Origin: Anastrepha obliqua
Taxonomy: Eukaryota; Arthropoda; Insecta; Diptera; Tephritidae
NCBI RefSeq assembly: GCF_027943255.1
Contig: NC_072895.1
Location: 25,270,001 to 25,334,000, forward strand
Direction of reading: 5' to 3'
Length of the DNA: 64,000 nt
Shown: in pieces, positions 33,960 to 43,451 of the stretch
How positions within the stretch are numbered: the first letter of the stretch is position 1
How the letters are laid out: each line of letters starts with the position of its first letter
The notes under the pieces: generated by a model
Databases searched by the model: none
What the model was told of the DNA's origin: nothing
Seen by the model: only the letters and a program-made list of their open reading frames with translations
Translations under genes and position numbers: made by a program

Positions 33960-35385
33960 GATGCTTTCCATTTCAATTCAACCGGGCTATTCGGGTCATG
34001 TTCTTCGATTTCGATGTAACTCAAATATGTTGCTCTCTGGTCAAAATAATGAGACACATATTTTTTTGTTCGCGCAAAAAAAAATTTTTTCGAGAGTTAT
34101 CGGCAATTTTGTTTTTCGGCTCAAAATCGATTTTTTTTAATTATATAAGAAATTTTTTTTAATGCCCATAACTTAGTCAAAAATGAACGGATTTTAATAA
34201 TTCTGGGTTCAAAATGATCGCCATTACTTACACGAGCGACTCATGTAGAAAAAATTGGGAAAAAGTAGTTGAAAACTTTTTATTTAACAAAAAAGAAAAA
34301 AAATTGAAATTTTTTCGAAATTCAATACAGTAGGTTCTGTTTTTATGCGGTTTTGAAATAGTGCGGTTTTTTTTTAAATTACAAAATGCATGTCGACCTA
34401 TCGGGAATTGTACATATAAACAAGATTCTAAACCAGCTAAGCAAAAACTCATCACAGATTACATCAGAAATGCTAACCCTACAAGTATGGAACTGCCTGC
34501 ATAACTATCTAGATCAGACGTGTACATTTCCTAAAGTGACGAAAGTGATTGTACGCCAAATCCTAAACGAACGCGCAACATGTGGCTATTGTCTGATTCT
34601 ATTTCTGACTTAAATTTATTTTTCGATTCTGACGTTTCTTAAATAAAGATATAATTTTCAAAAATACAATATTTTGTTTATGCGATTTTATTTAATTATT
34701 TCAGATTCACGCGGTCTATGGAACGTATCTATAGTTATAATATGGGACTAGTGCCCTTTTTTATGCGATTTTATTACATTATTTCAGATTTATGCGGTTT
34801 TAGCATTTGAAACGTATCTATAGTTTTACTATAGAACTAGTAGCTTTTTTTATGCTGTTTCTTGCGGAACGTATCTACCGCATAAAAACAGAACCTACGG
34901 TATATCAAAAAGTGTATTTTTTTTTATAACTTTTTCCAAATCAAGAGGACACCTCAAACTTCAATTGAGCTGAATGCCCATTAGCTAAAATGAGTTGTTT
35001 TTGAGTAATAAATTTTTGAGTAAAAAACCTGTTTCGCACTTTTTGTTTTTTGGAAAATAAAAAAATTTCAACAACTTTTTTGCAATTGTTTCTACATGAA
35101 GGCATTCGTGTAAGTAATGACGATCATTTTGAACCCAGAATTATTAAAATCGGTTCATTTTTGACTAAGTTATGGGCATTTAAAAAAACAAATTTCTTAT
35201 ATAATTAAAAAAAATCGATTTTGAGCCGAAAAACAAAATTGCCGATAACTCTTAAAAAAAATTTTTTTCGGGCGAACAAAAAAATATGTGTCTCATTATT
35301 TTGACCAGAGAGCAACATATTTGAGTTACATCGAAATCGAAGAACATGACCCGAATAGCCCGGTTGAATTGAAATGGAAAGCATC
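33960..35385. repeat. Large palindrome, ~330-bp arms
   Basis: The left arm (33960 to about 34290) and right arm (about 35050-35385) are reverse complements at roughly 90% identity by eye, from GATGCTTTCCATTTCAATTC outward to the GTAGAAA-TTG inner part. The loop is about 760 bp, of which 573 bp is a pogo-like MITE inserted later. It could be a foldback-type element or a hairpin-RNA source; no protein is encoded. Confidence 0.85.
34328..34900 (+). mobile_element. pogo/Tigger-like MITE, copy 2
   Basis: Ends CAGTAGGTTCTGTTTTTATG and inverse (one mismatch at the right, CCTACGG), flanked by TA at 34326-34327 and 34901-34902. It is 573 bp and contains a longer internal part (34490-34640) than copy 1 at 22893, including a short open frame (HVDLSGIVHINKILNQLSKN) with no recognised domain. 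Confidence 0.82.
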
Positions 35386-35498
35386 TGTTATAATGAAAAT
35401 GGCCGAAATCGGTGAACAACCATGCCCACCGCTTAATAACACACATTTTTATTAAAAAAGGATACCCGATATCTCTGTTATAAATTAAGCAAAATTAC

Positions 35499-35582
35499 TG
35501 GCCGAGCTCCTCCTCTTATTTGTGACGTGCGTCTTGATGTTATTCTACAAATGGAAAGACCTACAGATTTAAGCCGCCTCCC
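35499..35582 (-). mobile_element. tRNA-derived SINE, copy 6 (3' fragment)
   Basis: Only the 3' third matches (GGCGGCTTAAATCTGTAGG to GGAGGAGCTCGGCCAG in reverse). Confidence 0.7.
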
Positions 35583-36889
35583 ATCAACAAATAACACAAG
35601 TAAAATTTTGAAAAAAATAGGCACTACCACACCCAATAATTAAAATAATATTAATTAAATGGCCTCCACGGCTCCCATTACCAAAATGAGTCCGATTAAC
35701 TGAATTTTTTCAATTTCAAAATGGAACCTGTGCTGTAACCTCGCCAATTTTGCTCTGATTGGCCTCAAAGTTTGACATACTCCCTTCCAGTAAAAGTGCG
35801 ATAACTGGCTGAGCTTTGCTCTGATTGGCTTGAAATTTCGACACGTAATTGCAGAAGCGTCAGCCTTTCTAAATATGCAGAAATCATGAAAATCGGTTGA
35901 CAAACACGAAAACTGTCAAATCTTCTTGGAAAAAGTGCTGTGACTCCGTCAATTTTGGTCTGATTTGGCCTCAAAATTTTTTTTTCATCAGAACAAACAG
36001 TAAAAGTCTTGTGATGTCAAAGTATTTTTAGATCATCGCGCATTTCGAGCGGCGATGCAAACTCCTTTCCATGCGTACGGTCCTCATCAGGATTGCATCA
36101 GAATTTTTCGTTCATACGTTTCTCTTTGGAATAGCGTGGGCTTGATACGATATGAAAAACGTTTTTCAAGAGTTATATACCCCCGTTCTTCCAAAAAAAA
36201 AAACGTATACCATTTAAACTTCAATTCGTAACATTCTTCTGCGAGTCCCCAGTTCTACCTCCCATTAACTTCACTGCTCACTTCTGTGTGCGGTAATGAG
36301 CAGCTGCGCAAAATTTGTTGGCAACTTGTTGCTCTGTGGAGGCTGTTGCAGTTGCCGGCTGAGTGTTGCAGATGTGCAATGTCAGTGTGATTAATTGACA
36401 ATGATGCCGCGTTTGCTGCATTCTCGTGCACAATTTTCATTGCATAGGCAAATGTGGTCTAGCGCAGCCTGCAGTAGATTATTTGCGTCGTGCGGCTAAG
36501 TTGAAGGCATCGAGATTAATTGCGTATGCACTTGGAAATGAAGCGCGTGTCGGAGGAGGCAGCTATGTACATATATACACATATACATAAACATATCACA
36601 TACAAAAATGGGCTAAAAGGAAATAAATGGAAAAATCTACATTCACTGCGTTAAAAAACTATAGCAGAGCGACTTATTTACAAGTTCTGGCAATTTCTTT
36701 TTCTCTCATTAAAATTTAGTAGTCTTACCATTAAATTTTGGTATAATAAAGTGCAAATTTGGATGGCGAAAATCCTCTGACCGCATGGGCAATGGGTATT
36801 CACATTTTTGCTCTTCCCACCCACGTCTCACTTCTAATAATCAAATTTTCGAAATTTATTATTGGAATAGGGGCGGGAATGCAAGGAAC
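35583..36889. other. Non-coding stretch with an imperfect repeat
   Basis: Between 35715 and 35975 the phrase GCTCTGATTGGC...AATTT occurs about three times at ~90-110 bp spacing, an imperfect tandem repeat. From 36000 on it looks like host intergenic DNA; no gene is supported. Confidence 0.45.
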
Positions 36890-37033
36890 AAGGCGATAGG
36901 AGGCCTAGTTAAGGTTGTTTGCCGCAACAAAAGAAGCCGAATTGGCTCTGGAATTGACACCTCTAAATACTCGGAGAAACATTTTCATTGATAGCCAAGC
37001 GGCTATTAAAGCAATTATGCCTCCTTGGACTTA
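36890..37033 (+). mobile_element. Older LINE, left half of split RNase H
   Basis: It reads ELTPLNTRRNIFIDSQAAIK followed by AIMPPWT, the third-motif Asp region of LINE RNase H. The reading frame resumes at 42219 after the Loa-like element. Confidence 0.75.
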
Positions 37034-37119
37034 ATGGTTAATGGTTAATGGTTGTAAAGGGTTAAGGAGTAGCCCTTTAGCACTGCGACCATATTGATCT
37101 ATTGTGCACCCTATGCTGT

Positions 37120-40100
37120 CTATTGACTGTTAAGTATGCTTATGAATTGTACCAGCTCCTTCTGAGGGAGTGATTGAAGGTCTTCATCTGTAAGCATGAA
37201 CTTGTTTAAAAACCTTTTCCTTCTATGCGTCAACCCCGGACATTCGATAATGAGATGTTCCATAGACTCCTCATCTTCGCAGCAGAATCTGCAGGTGCTG
37301 GTGTTAGTTATGCCTAATTTATGTAAGTGTTTGTTGCAGGTGAAGTGACCCGTGAGGGCGCCTGTGAGAGTGCGAATGCTCTTTTTGTTTAACGTGAGGG
37401 CCATGTTGGCTCTTTTAGCGTTGAAACTTAGGAACTTTTTGGAGTGTCTAAGACCCTCTACATTGTTCCAATGCTGATTTAATAGAGTTTTGGCCCAGTA
37501 TTTTATTTTTTGTTTTAGGTTGTTTTTGTTGAATCCAAACATAGGGCTAGGTCCGATGAAGTTTTCATCTGCCCCTTTTTTGGCTTGAGCGTCTGCCTTT
37601 TCGTTGCCGTCGTATCCCTCATGTCCCGGTACCCAAATTAATGAAACATTATTTTTGGATGCCAGATTATTGAGTGCCTTGTGGCATTCTAAGAGGGTTT
37701 TAGAGTTGTATGTATAGCTATCTAGAGCTTTTAGGACTGATTGGCTGTCCGAGAGTATTTTAATCCTTACTCTCTTGTGGTTCCTGCGTTGCATGATGTT
37801 TACTGCTTCCATTATTGCGTATAGTTCCGCTTGGAATATAGTGGTGTCCCTGGTGAGAGTGTATGATTTGTGGATTCTGGGTCCCACTACACCTGCTCCT
37901 ACACCGTAAGGTGTTTTTGATCCATCAGTGTACCATTTTTGTGAATCATCATTCATCCATTTCGGGTCTGTTTTCCACTCTATCCTCTCTGGAAAGGTAA
38001 CTGAGTATCCTTTTGTGAAACAGAGGGTTGGGTCAATGTGGTCTGAAACTTGAGCCATGCTTATGGTGTTTTTGATTTTGTTTAGGATATTTAGGTGACC
38101 GGTGAGGTTGCCCAATTTGAAATTTACTTTCATGTGTAGCATGAGTGCTTGCGTAGCTGCTTCCTCTTGGATTGCTATATGAAGTGGTGGGAGATTAAGG
38201 AGTGCTTCCATGCCAGCTGTTGGGGTAGTTTTCATAGCCCCTGTGATGCATAGGCAAGCAAGCCTTTGTACTTTTCCCAGTTTGGTTATCGCTGTTTGTT
38301 GGATAGATTTGCCCCACCATACTAGTGCCCCATACAGTATGATTGGTCTAACCATTTGGGTGTATATCCAGAGGGCCATACTAGGGCTGAGGCCCCAGGA
38401 TCTCCCTAGTAATTGTTTGGTTGTCCACAAGGATTTCGTGGCTTTTTTTGTTATGTTATTTATATGTGGTTCCCAAGTGAGTTTTTTATCTAAGGTTAAA
38501 CCTAGATATTTGACCTCTTCCTTTAGTTCTATCACTGTTTCATTTAGTTTCAATGCAGGAAACTTTATCTTTCTTTTTCTTGTGAAGGGGATTATTGTGG
38601 TTTTGTTAGGGTTGATCGACAGCCCCTCCTTTTTACACCATTCCCATGTTGCATTCAAGGCATTTTGCATTAAGTCCGTTAGTGTCCTTTCATGGTTGCC
38701 TTTTATTATAACAGATATATCATCTGCATAACCAATGGTTATGAATCCCTTGTTGTTTAGGTGCTGCACCAAGTCATCAACTAGTAGGGACCATAGCAGT
38801 GGAGAGAGAACTCCTCCTTGCGGACATCCCTTTACTGTTGTGACATTGAGTTCAGCTTGGCCTAACGAGGCTTTAATAATCCTCTGATTAAGCATTTGGC
38901 TTATCCAGTGTGTTAATATTGGGTTTGCACCTCTTTTTTCGAGTGCTGTTTCCATGGATTTGTAATTTGCGTTGTCGAAGGCTCCCTCTATGTCCATAAA
39001 GGAACATAGGGCTATTTCTTTTTGATTTAGGGCCTTTTCTATATTGACAACGAGTGTGTGCAGTGCTGTGACTGTGGATTTCCCTTTTTGGTAAGCAAAT
39101 TGCAGCTTATGAAGGGGTTTTTTGAAGATTATTTCTTCTCTTAGATGGTATTCGAGTAGTTTTTCCATTGTCTTTAGCATGAACGATGATAGACTGATTG
39201 GCCTGTAAGATTTTGGAGAGTCAGGGGGTTTGTTACCTCCCTTAGGAATAAATATTACCTTCACTTTCCTCCATATCTTTGGAATGTATTCCAATATTAG
39301 GCTAGCTCTGAAGATTTTCACCATGACTCGGATCAGTTCCACAGTGCCTTTGGATAAAAGTGCTGGGAATATACCATCCGGCCCTGGTGATTTAAAGGGT
39401 TTAAAGGAGTTAATTGCCCACTCTACCCTTTCGAAATTTATGATTTTGTTGACGAATGAGACCGTAGATCTCCGTTGATGGTGAGTTACCATGTCTAGAC
39501 TATTGTCGATTGATGAGTCATGACTTTTACAATCTGGGAAGTGAGTCTTTAGAAGAAGCTCTAGTGTTTCTGCGAATGTGTTGGTAATAGTTCCGTTTGG
39601 ACCTTTTAGTGTTCCTATGGGACTTGAGTCGCCTTTGGAAAGTGATTTTTGGATTCTAGCTGTTGCTGGAGTATCTTTTAGATCCTCGCAGAAGTTTTTC
39701 CAAGAGTTTCGTTTGGATTTCCTTAGTTCTTTGTTATAGTTAGTTAGGGATTTCCTATATTCGTCCCATTTGTTTGTTTTCTTTGCAGTGTTGAATAGTT
39801 TTCTCGTTGTTTTCCGAAGTTTGTCAAGTTCGTTGTTCCACCAGGGGACCCTCTTCGTGGAGGATTTGATTTTTAGTGGACAACAGTCTTGATATGAGGC
39901 CATGATTGAGTCAGTCATTTCTGTTACTGCCTCTTCTAGTTCCTCTGTTGATGTTATTTTGCTTACGCTGTTATTAAGCTTAGCTGAAAGACATTCATTG
40001 TATCTTTTCCAGTTTGCTGTTTTTGGGCTCCTGTAAAGTGTGGAGAACTTTACCACCCCATTTAGGTCAAAGAGTATGTGTTTGTGGTCAGACATTGAGT

Positions 40101-40722
40101 CCTCATCCGAGACTCTCCAGTTACTGATCATATTCAAAGATTTGTTAGTGATTAGAGTTAAGTCGAGTACCTCTTGTCGTATTGCGTTTACAAAAGTGGG
40201 TTTATTACCCCTGTTTACTATTGTTATATTACTAAGTAATAAAAATTCAAGGAGTGACTCACCTCTGTTGTTTGTATTCGTGCTTCCCCATGCCACATTG
40301 TGGGAGTTGGCGTCGCATCCAATTACGAGGGTTAGATTGTGGGTTTGGCAATACTCCACTAGGCCTCTGATTTTTTCTGGTGGTACTATGTCGGCGTCTC
40401 CGGGGAAATAAGCTGAGGCGATTACGACCTCTCTCTTGCTTCCGCCAGACTCCGCTTCGACCAGTATTGTTGATGTGTCGCCATCCATGAATTCTGTGAA
40501 TGGCAAGAATTTAATATTGGTATCTATGATTATCGCAGCCCTAGGTTTGACAGCGCTTTTGTCATAAATTACCTGTGTGTTTTGGACATTGAGGCCTTGA
40601 GGACGGCCTCTATAGATCCAGGGCTCTTGGATCAGCCCTATGTTGATACCTCCGGCAAGTCTTCTGCTAAGCTCAGTGGTGGCAGCCTTAGCATGGTGAA
40701 GATTTGCCTGGAGGCACCTCAT
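37120..40722 (-). CDS. Loa-like LINE ORF2: endonuclease, reverse transcriptase, RNase H
   Basis: A 1,200-residue intact ORF2 that nicks DNA, reverse-transcribes its own RNA at the nick and can remove the RNA strand. The APE-type endonuclease spans about 1-220 (LIQEPWIYRGRP, GCDANSHNVAWGS near 133, SDHKHILFDL near 209). Reverse transcriptase covers about 430-740 (FKSPGPDGIFPA, SYRPISLSSFMLK, MDIEGAFDNA, GCPQGGVLSPLLW and the catalytic YADD near 664). RNase H starts near 928 (YTDGSK, FQAELYAIMEAV, SDSQSVLKAL, GNEKADAQAK: all four acidic residues). A CRFCCEDEESMEHLIIEC zinc cluster lies near 1145. Its ATG overlaps the ORF1 stop as ATGA, so translation probably relies on reinitiation. No stops or frameshifts. 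Confidence 0.93.
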   Translation of the reverse strand: MRCLQANLHHAKAATTELSRRLAGGINIGLIQEPWIYRGRPQGLNVQNTQVIYDKSAVKPRAAIIIDTNIKFLPFTEFMDGDTSTILVEAESGGSKREVVIASAYFPGDADIVPPEKIRGLVEYCQTHNLTLVIGCDANSHNVAWGSTNTNNRGESLLEFLLLSNITIVNRGNKPTFVNAIRQEVLDLTLITNKSLNMISNWRVSDEDSMSDHKHILFDLNGVVKFSTLYRSPKTANWKRYNECLSAKLNNSVSKITSTEELEEAVTEMTDSIMASYQDCCPLKIKSSTKRVPWWNNELDKLRKTTRKLFNTAKKTNKWDEYRKSLTNYNKELRKSKRNSWKNFCEDLKDTPATARIQKSLSKGDSSPIGTLKGPNGTITNTFAETLELLLKTHFPDCKSHDSSIDNSLDMVTHHQRRSTVSFVNKIINFERVEWAINSFKPFKSPGPDGIFPALLSKGTVELIRVMVKIFRASLILEYIPKIWRKVKVIFIPKGGNKPPDSPKSYRPISLSSFMLKTMEKLLEYHLREEIIFKKPLHKLQFAYQKGKSTVTALHTLVVNIEKALNQKEIALCSFMDIEGAFDNANYKSMETALEKRGANPILTHWISQMLNQRIIKASLGQAELNVTTVKGCPQGGVLSPLLWSLLVDDLVQHLNNKGFITIGYADDISVIIKGNHERTLTDLMQNALNATWEWCKKEGLSINPNKTTIIPFTRKRKIKFPALKLNETVIELKEEVKYLGLTLDKKLTWEPHINNITKKATKSLWTTKQLLGRSWGLSPSMALWIYTQMVRPIILYGALVWWGKSIQQTAITKLGKVQRLACLCITGAMKTTPTAGMEALLNLPPLHIAIQEEAATQALMLHMKVNFKLGNLTGHLNILNKIKNTISMAQVSDHIDPTLCFTKGYSVTFPERIEWKTDPKWMNDDSQKWYTDGSKTPYGVGAGVVGPRIHKSYTLTRDTTIFQAELYAIMEAVNIMQRRNHKRVRIKILSDSQSVLKALDSYTYNSKTLLECHKALNNLASKNNVSLIWVPGHEGYDGNEKADAQAKKGADENFIGPSPMFGFNKNNLKQKIKYWAKTLLNQHWNNVEGLRHSKKFLSFNAKRANMALTLNKKSIRTLTGALTGHFTCNKHLHKLGITNTSTCRFCCEDEESMEHLIIECPGLTHRRKRFLNKFMLTDEDLQSLPQKELVQFISILNSQ

Positions 40723-41999
40723 TTCGCCGGTTGGTTTTCGGAGTCTTTGGGAGGACTTTCGTCCTCTTCTTGTAACTCCACTGCCTCCATTTGGTCAACT
40801 AACTCTTCGGTCGTTATATTTTCAGATTTCAGCCTGAGGGTCACTTGTATGAAGCGGTAGTTTACCCTACCATTGTACTCCTTCAGGCTGGCGGCTGATT
40901 TTTGGTCTACCGCTACGACTAGCGTTACGTTGGAGCCTTTTTCGGCTCTTCTTAGCAGGCGCCAGGAATCAACATTGAGGCCTTTATTCTGCCCCTGCAC
41001 AAAGTCCAGTATCTTGGCTGTCTCGACTTTGACTGAGTTGGGAAAGTACCCCACTGCGATCCGAGAGTGAGGAATTTTGGATTCCTCTGTGGCCCACAGT
41101 GTTGCACCCTCCCACGGCGACGCATTAGAAATGGCCGCCTTAACCCATTCCGCCGAAGTGCTCTCCTTACAATGCAGGACAAGGTATCCTGCCTTGTAAG
41201 TAGTGCCCAAGAACGCTGGTTTTGTGGCCATGTTTTTCCCCGCCAGTATTTTGTCTAACAGGAGTTGTTGGATGGAGTCCATTTGCTCGGTTGTCAGTAC
41301 CGTGTTGGGGTAGTCCCTAGCAAGTACTGCTAACCTGACTCCTGTTGTTATGTCTTTGTATGTGGCAGTGGGCTGCCACTTTTTGCTCTTTAGAGCTGCG
41401 TCTTTCGATGTGGACGGACCATCATCTTTAGGCCGCTTTTTTGCTGCTGCTTCGGGTGGTGTGTCCTCAACCGACCTTAGTCGTTTCGGCCCCGTCGTTG
41501 GTTTTTCTGTGTTTTTGCACATGGGTTCCAGAGCCTTAGCATAAGCTTCTTCCCTGGTTAGCCCTTTTTTTAGGAAGTGTACAAGCCTTCTCTTGCCCGC
41601 ACCACTGAGCCTTTTTGGCTGTTCCTTTTTCGGCCCTTCGCCATCGGTGTTTGGAGTCGTCTCGGCAGTTCTCACGCCTTCAACTGCGGACTGTTCCTCC
41701 TTATTAGTTTGAGGCTTGGTGGCCTCTTCCTGTTGAGGTGTGACCGCCTCTGGTTTTTGAGGTATTTTGCTAGCCTCTTCGTTGAAGCCTTTTTGGCCGC
41801 TTCCGCCATTTTTTTGTTTTTGTTTACTGTTGTTCATTTTTGTTCCCACGAGTAAAGGGGTATATCGGTCACCTGCGCCAGTGCCCCGGTAGCGCAGGAA
41901 GGCATTTTTGAAATGGGGCCTCGCCAGGGCGCCCCAAGTCCGCATACTAGCGACTAGATCCCCCTCTAGCCAAGCATCCCTCGGCGTATGCTGTTCCAC
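40719..41999 (-). CDS. Loa-like LINE ORF1 (nucleic-acid binding)
   Basis: An intact frame ending at 40719. The first ATG (41999) gives 426 residues, but the ATG at 41837 (MNNSKQKQKNGGSG, preceded by AAA) is a likelier start, giving 372 residues; the codons before it look like translated 5' leader. A charged, low-complexity N-terminal part rich in Lys, Glu, Pro and Thr is followed by KRLSGAGKRRLVHFLKKGLT at about 129-148 (41999 numbering) and a folded C-terminal domain from about 215 to 400 (VRLAVLARDYPNTVLTTEQM onward), typical of RLSGAG-type ORF1 proteins of Loa-group LINEs. It should coat the element RNA. No Cys-knuckles are seen. Confidence 0.85.
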   Translation of the reverse strand: MEQHTPRDAWLEGDLVASMRTWGALARPHFKNAFLRYRGTGAGDRYTPLLVGTKMNNSKQKQKNGGSGQKGFNEEASKIPQKPEAVTPQQEEATKPQTNKEEQSAVEGVRTAETTPNTDGEGPKKEQPKRLSGAGKRRLVHFLKKGLTREEAYAKALEPMCKNTEKPTTGPKRLRSVEDTPPEAAAKKRPKDDGPSTSKDAALKSKKWQPTATYKDITTGVRLAVLARDYPNTVLTTEQMDSIQQLLLDKILAGKNMATKPAFLGTTYKAGYLVLHCKESTSAEWVKAAISNASPWEGATLWATEESKIPHSRIAVGYFPNSVKVETAKILDFVQGQNKGLNVDSWRLLRRAEKGSNVTLVVAVDQKSAASLKEYNGRVNYRFIQVTLRLKSENITTEELVDQMEAVELQEEDESPPKDSENQPAK

Positions 42000-42229
42000 C
42001 TTGGATTGGGGATTTATACTTACCCAAGGAAGTTTACTCTTCCCGCCCGACTATATTAGCCAGGACCCCAACAGAGACATGACCGTGCTGGGGTATCCTG
42101 TTTCCAGTGGCCACCGCGGGGAGGAATAGTCGCACTTCCGACAGTCTTGCAGTTACGGCACAAAGTCCACGAAGGCCTTTGCGTTATTCCCCCTACAAAG
42201 ACTGCCAGCAATGACCACCCTTGGACTTA

Positions 42230-42890
42230 CTCGAAATGTGTTTAACAATGCAGATCCACAATGGATGAACTCTGCGGAAATGGGCAAGTTAGTATTTATT
42301 GGATACCAGAACACAAAGGAATAGAGGAAAGACACAAAAGAATAAAGAGAACCAATGAGCTCGCTAAGGCAGGTATTCGCTTGCCGAGATTACCCACGTC
42401 AGAAATACACCCATCACTCCACCTTCTGAAAATGGATCTAAATGCTCTGGAAACTCAGTCGATATGGGAACACTCAACCTCATACAAGACTGCCAAAATT
42501 ATGCTAAGGACTTGGAATACGAAAACTACAATTTTTATTTTATCACTCTCTAGAAAAGACTGCATTGGTTGGAGTACGGACGGGACACTGCCTCACCCCA
42601 CATCACGCAGCCAAAGTGGGATTAGTTCAGAGCGATGCATGTAACACATGCAACGAAGCGAATGCTAGTGGTACTTTGGAACACCTACTTTGCCACTGTC
42701 CTGCTCTTTGTAGGACTCGACAAATGGGTCCTAGAGGTCTCTGTGAGATCTGTTTACAGATCAAATTAACCAAAAGTGCAAATTTCAAGAGGCTAAAAAT
42801 CGCATTGATTTTTAACAATTTTTTTTTTAACGACCAACGTATTTTCATCCATTCGGCAACAAAACAAAATATGTATTTCGAAACGTAGCC
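42230..42890 (+). mobile_element. Older LINE, right half of split RNase H and 3' end
   Basis: Continues the frame from 37033: a stop at about 42246, then CGNGQVSIYWIPEHKGIE (RNase H), NELAKAGIRLPRLP and, after a frameshift near 42560, VGVRTGHCLTPHHAAKVGL and the zinc cluster CNTCNEANASGTLEHLLCHC. The 3' region runs to the mariner at 42893. Confidence 0.82.
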
Positions 42891-42892
42891 TA

Positions 42893-43449
42893 TGATCAAA
42901 TAGTACCGGGAATGTTCAATTTAAATGAACCGCGCATGTGGGAACCGGTCTATATTTTTTTTTATGTTGATAGGACTGTAAGACACATATCTGTCACTTT
43001 TTTCCGCCATCGAAGCGTTTGAGAGATGCTGTACGTCGCAAACGGCCGGAAATGAGGGCAAACAATTCTTGGATTTTGCATGATGATAACGCGCCATCGC
43101 ACCGAGCAAAAATTGTGTTGGACTATTTGACCAAACACCAATTAAATACCATCGTGCAAGCACCGTAGTCACCTGATATGGCCCCGTGTGACTTCTTTTT
43201 CTTTCCCATGTTGAAATTACCACTTCGTGGAAGGAAATTTCAGTCGATAGAGGAGATCAAAGAGAATGCGCCGAAGGTGCTGAAGGCCATCCCTTCGTCG
43301 ACCTACCAGGGGTGCATGGAGGACTGAGTTAAACGTTGGCACATGTGTGTTGCTTCAGACGGGTCATATTTTGAAGGAGATAAAACAAAATTTGCCTGAA
43401 ATTTAACTCTGTTTTGTTTTATTTAAACATTCCGGGTATTTTCTGATCA
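42893..43449 (+). mobile_element. Internally deleted mariner with both ends
   Basis: Inverted ends TGATCAAATAGTACCGGGAA and the right-end complement (TGATCAGAAAATACCCGGAA) are flanked by TA (42891-42892, 43450-43451). It keeps the 3' half of a transposase: HDDNAPSHRAKIVLDYLTKH, then a stop in PSPDMAP, CDFFFFPMLKLPLRGRKF and EGDKTKFA. It is 557 bp; the N-terminal half is lost. Confidence 0.88.
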
Positions 43450-43451
43450 TA

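Larger units (their letters stand above)
37034..42218 (-). mobile_element. Full-length Loa-like LINE (5,185 bp)
   Basis: Both ORFs are open. The 3' end carries a CCATTAA-repeat tail (plus strand TTAATGGTTAATGG at 37031-37050) and the 5' untranslated part lies at about 41838-42218. An 11-bp duplication CCTTGGACTTA flanks it (37023-37033, 42219-42229). ORF content (RLSGAG-type ORF1; endonuclease, RT, RNase H and zinc cluster in ORF2) fits the Loa clade; the I clade is the alternative. It is the one element here that might still be active. Confidence 0.9.

Noticed and set aside
38210..41855. Several plus-strand frames of 60-170 codons across the Loa-like element
   Set aside because: They are antisense to the intact ORF1 and ORF2 and show no domain of their own.
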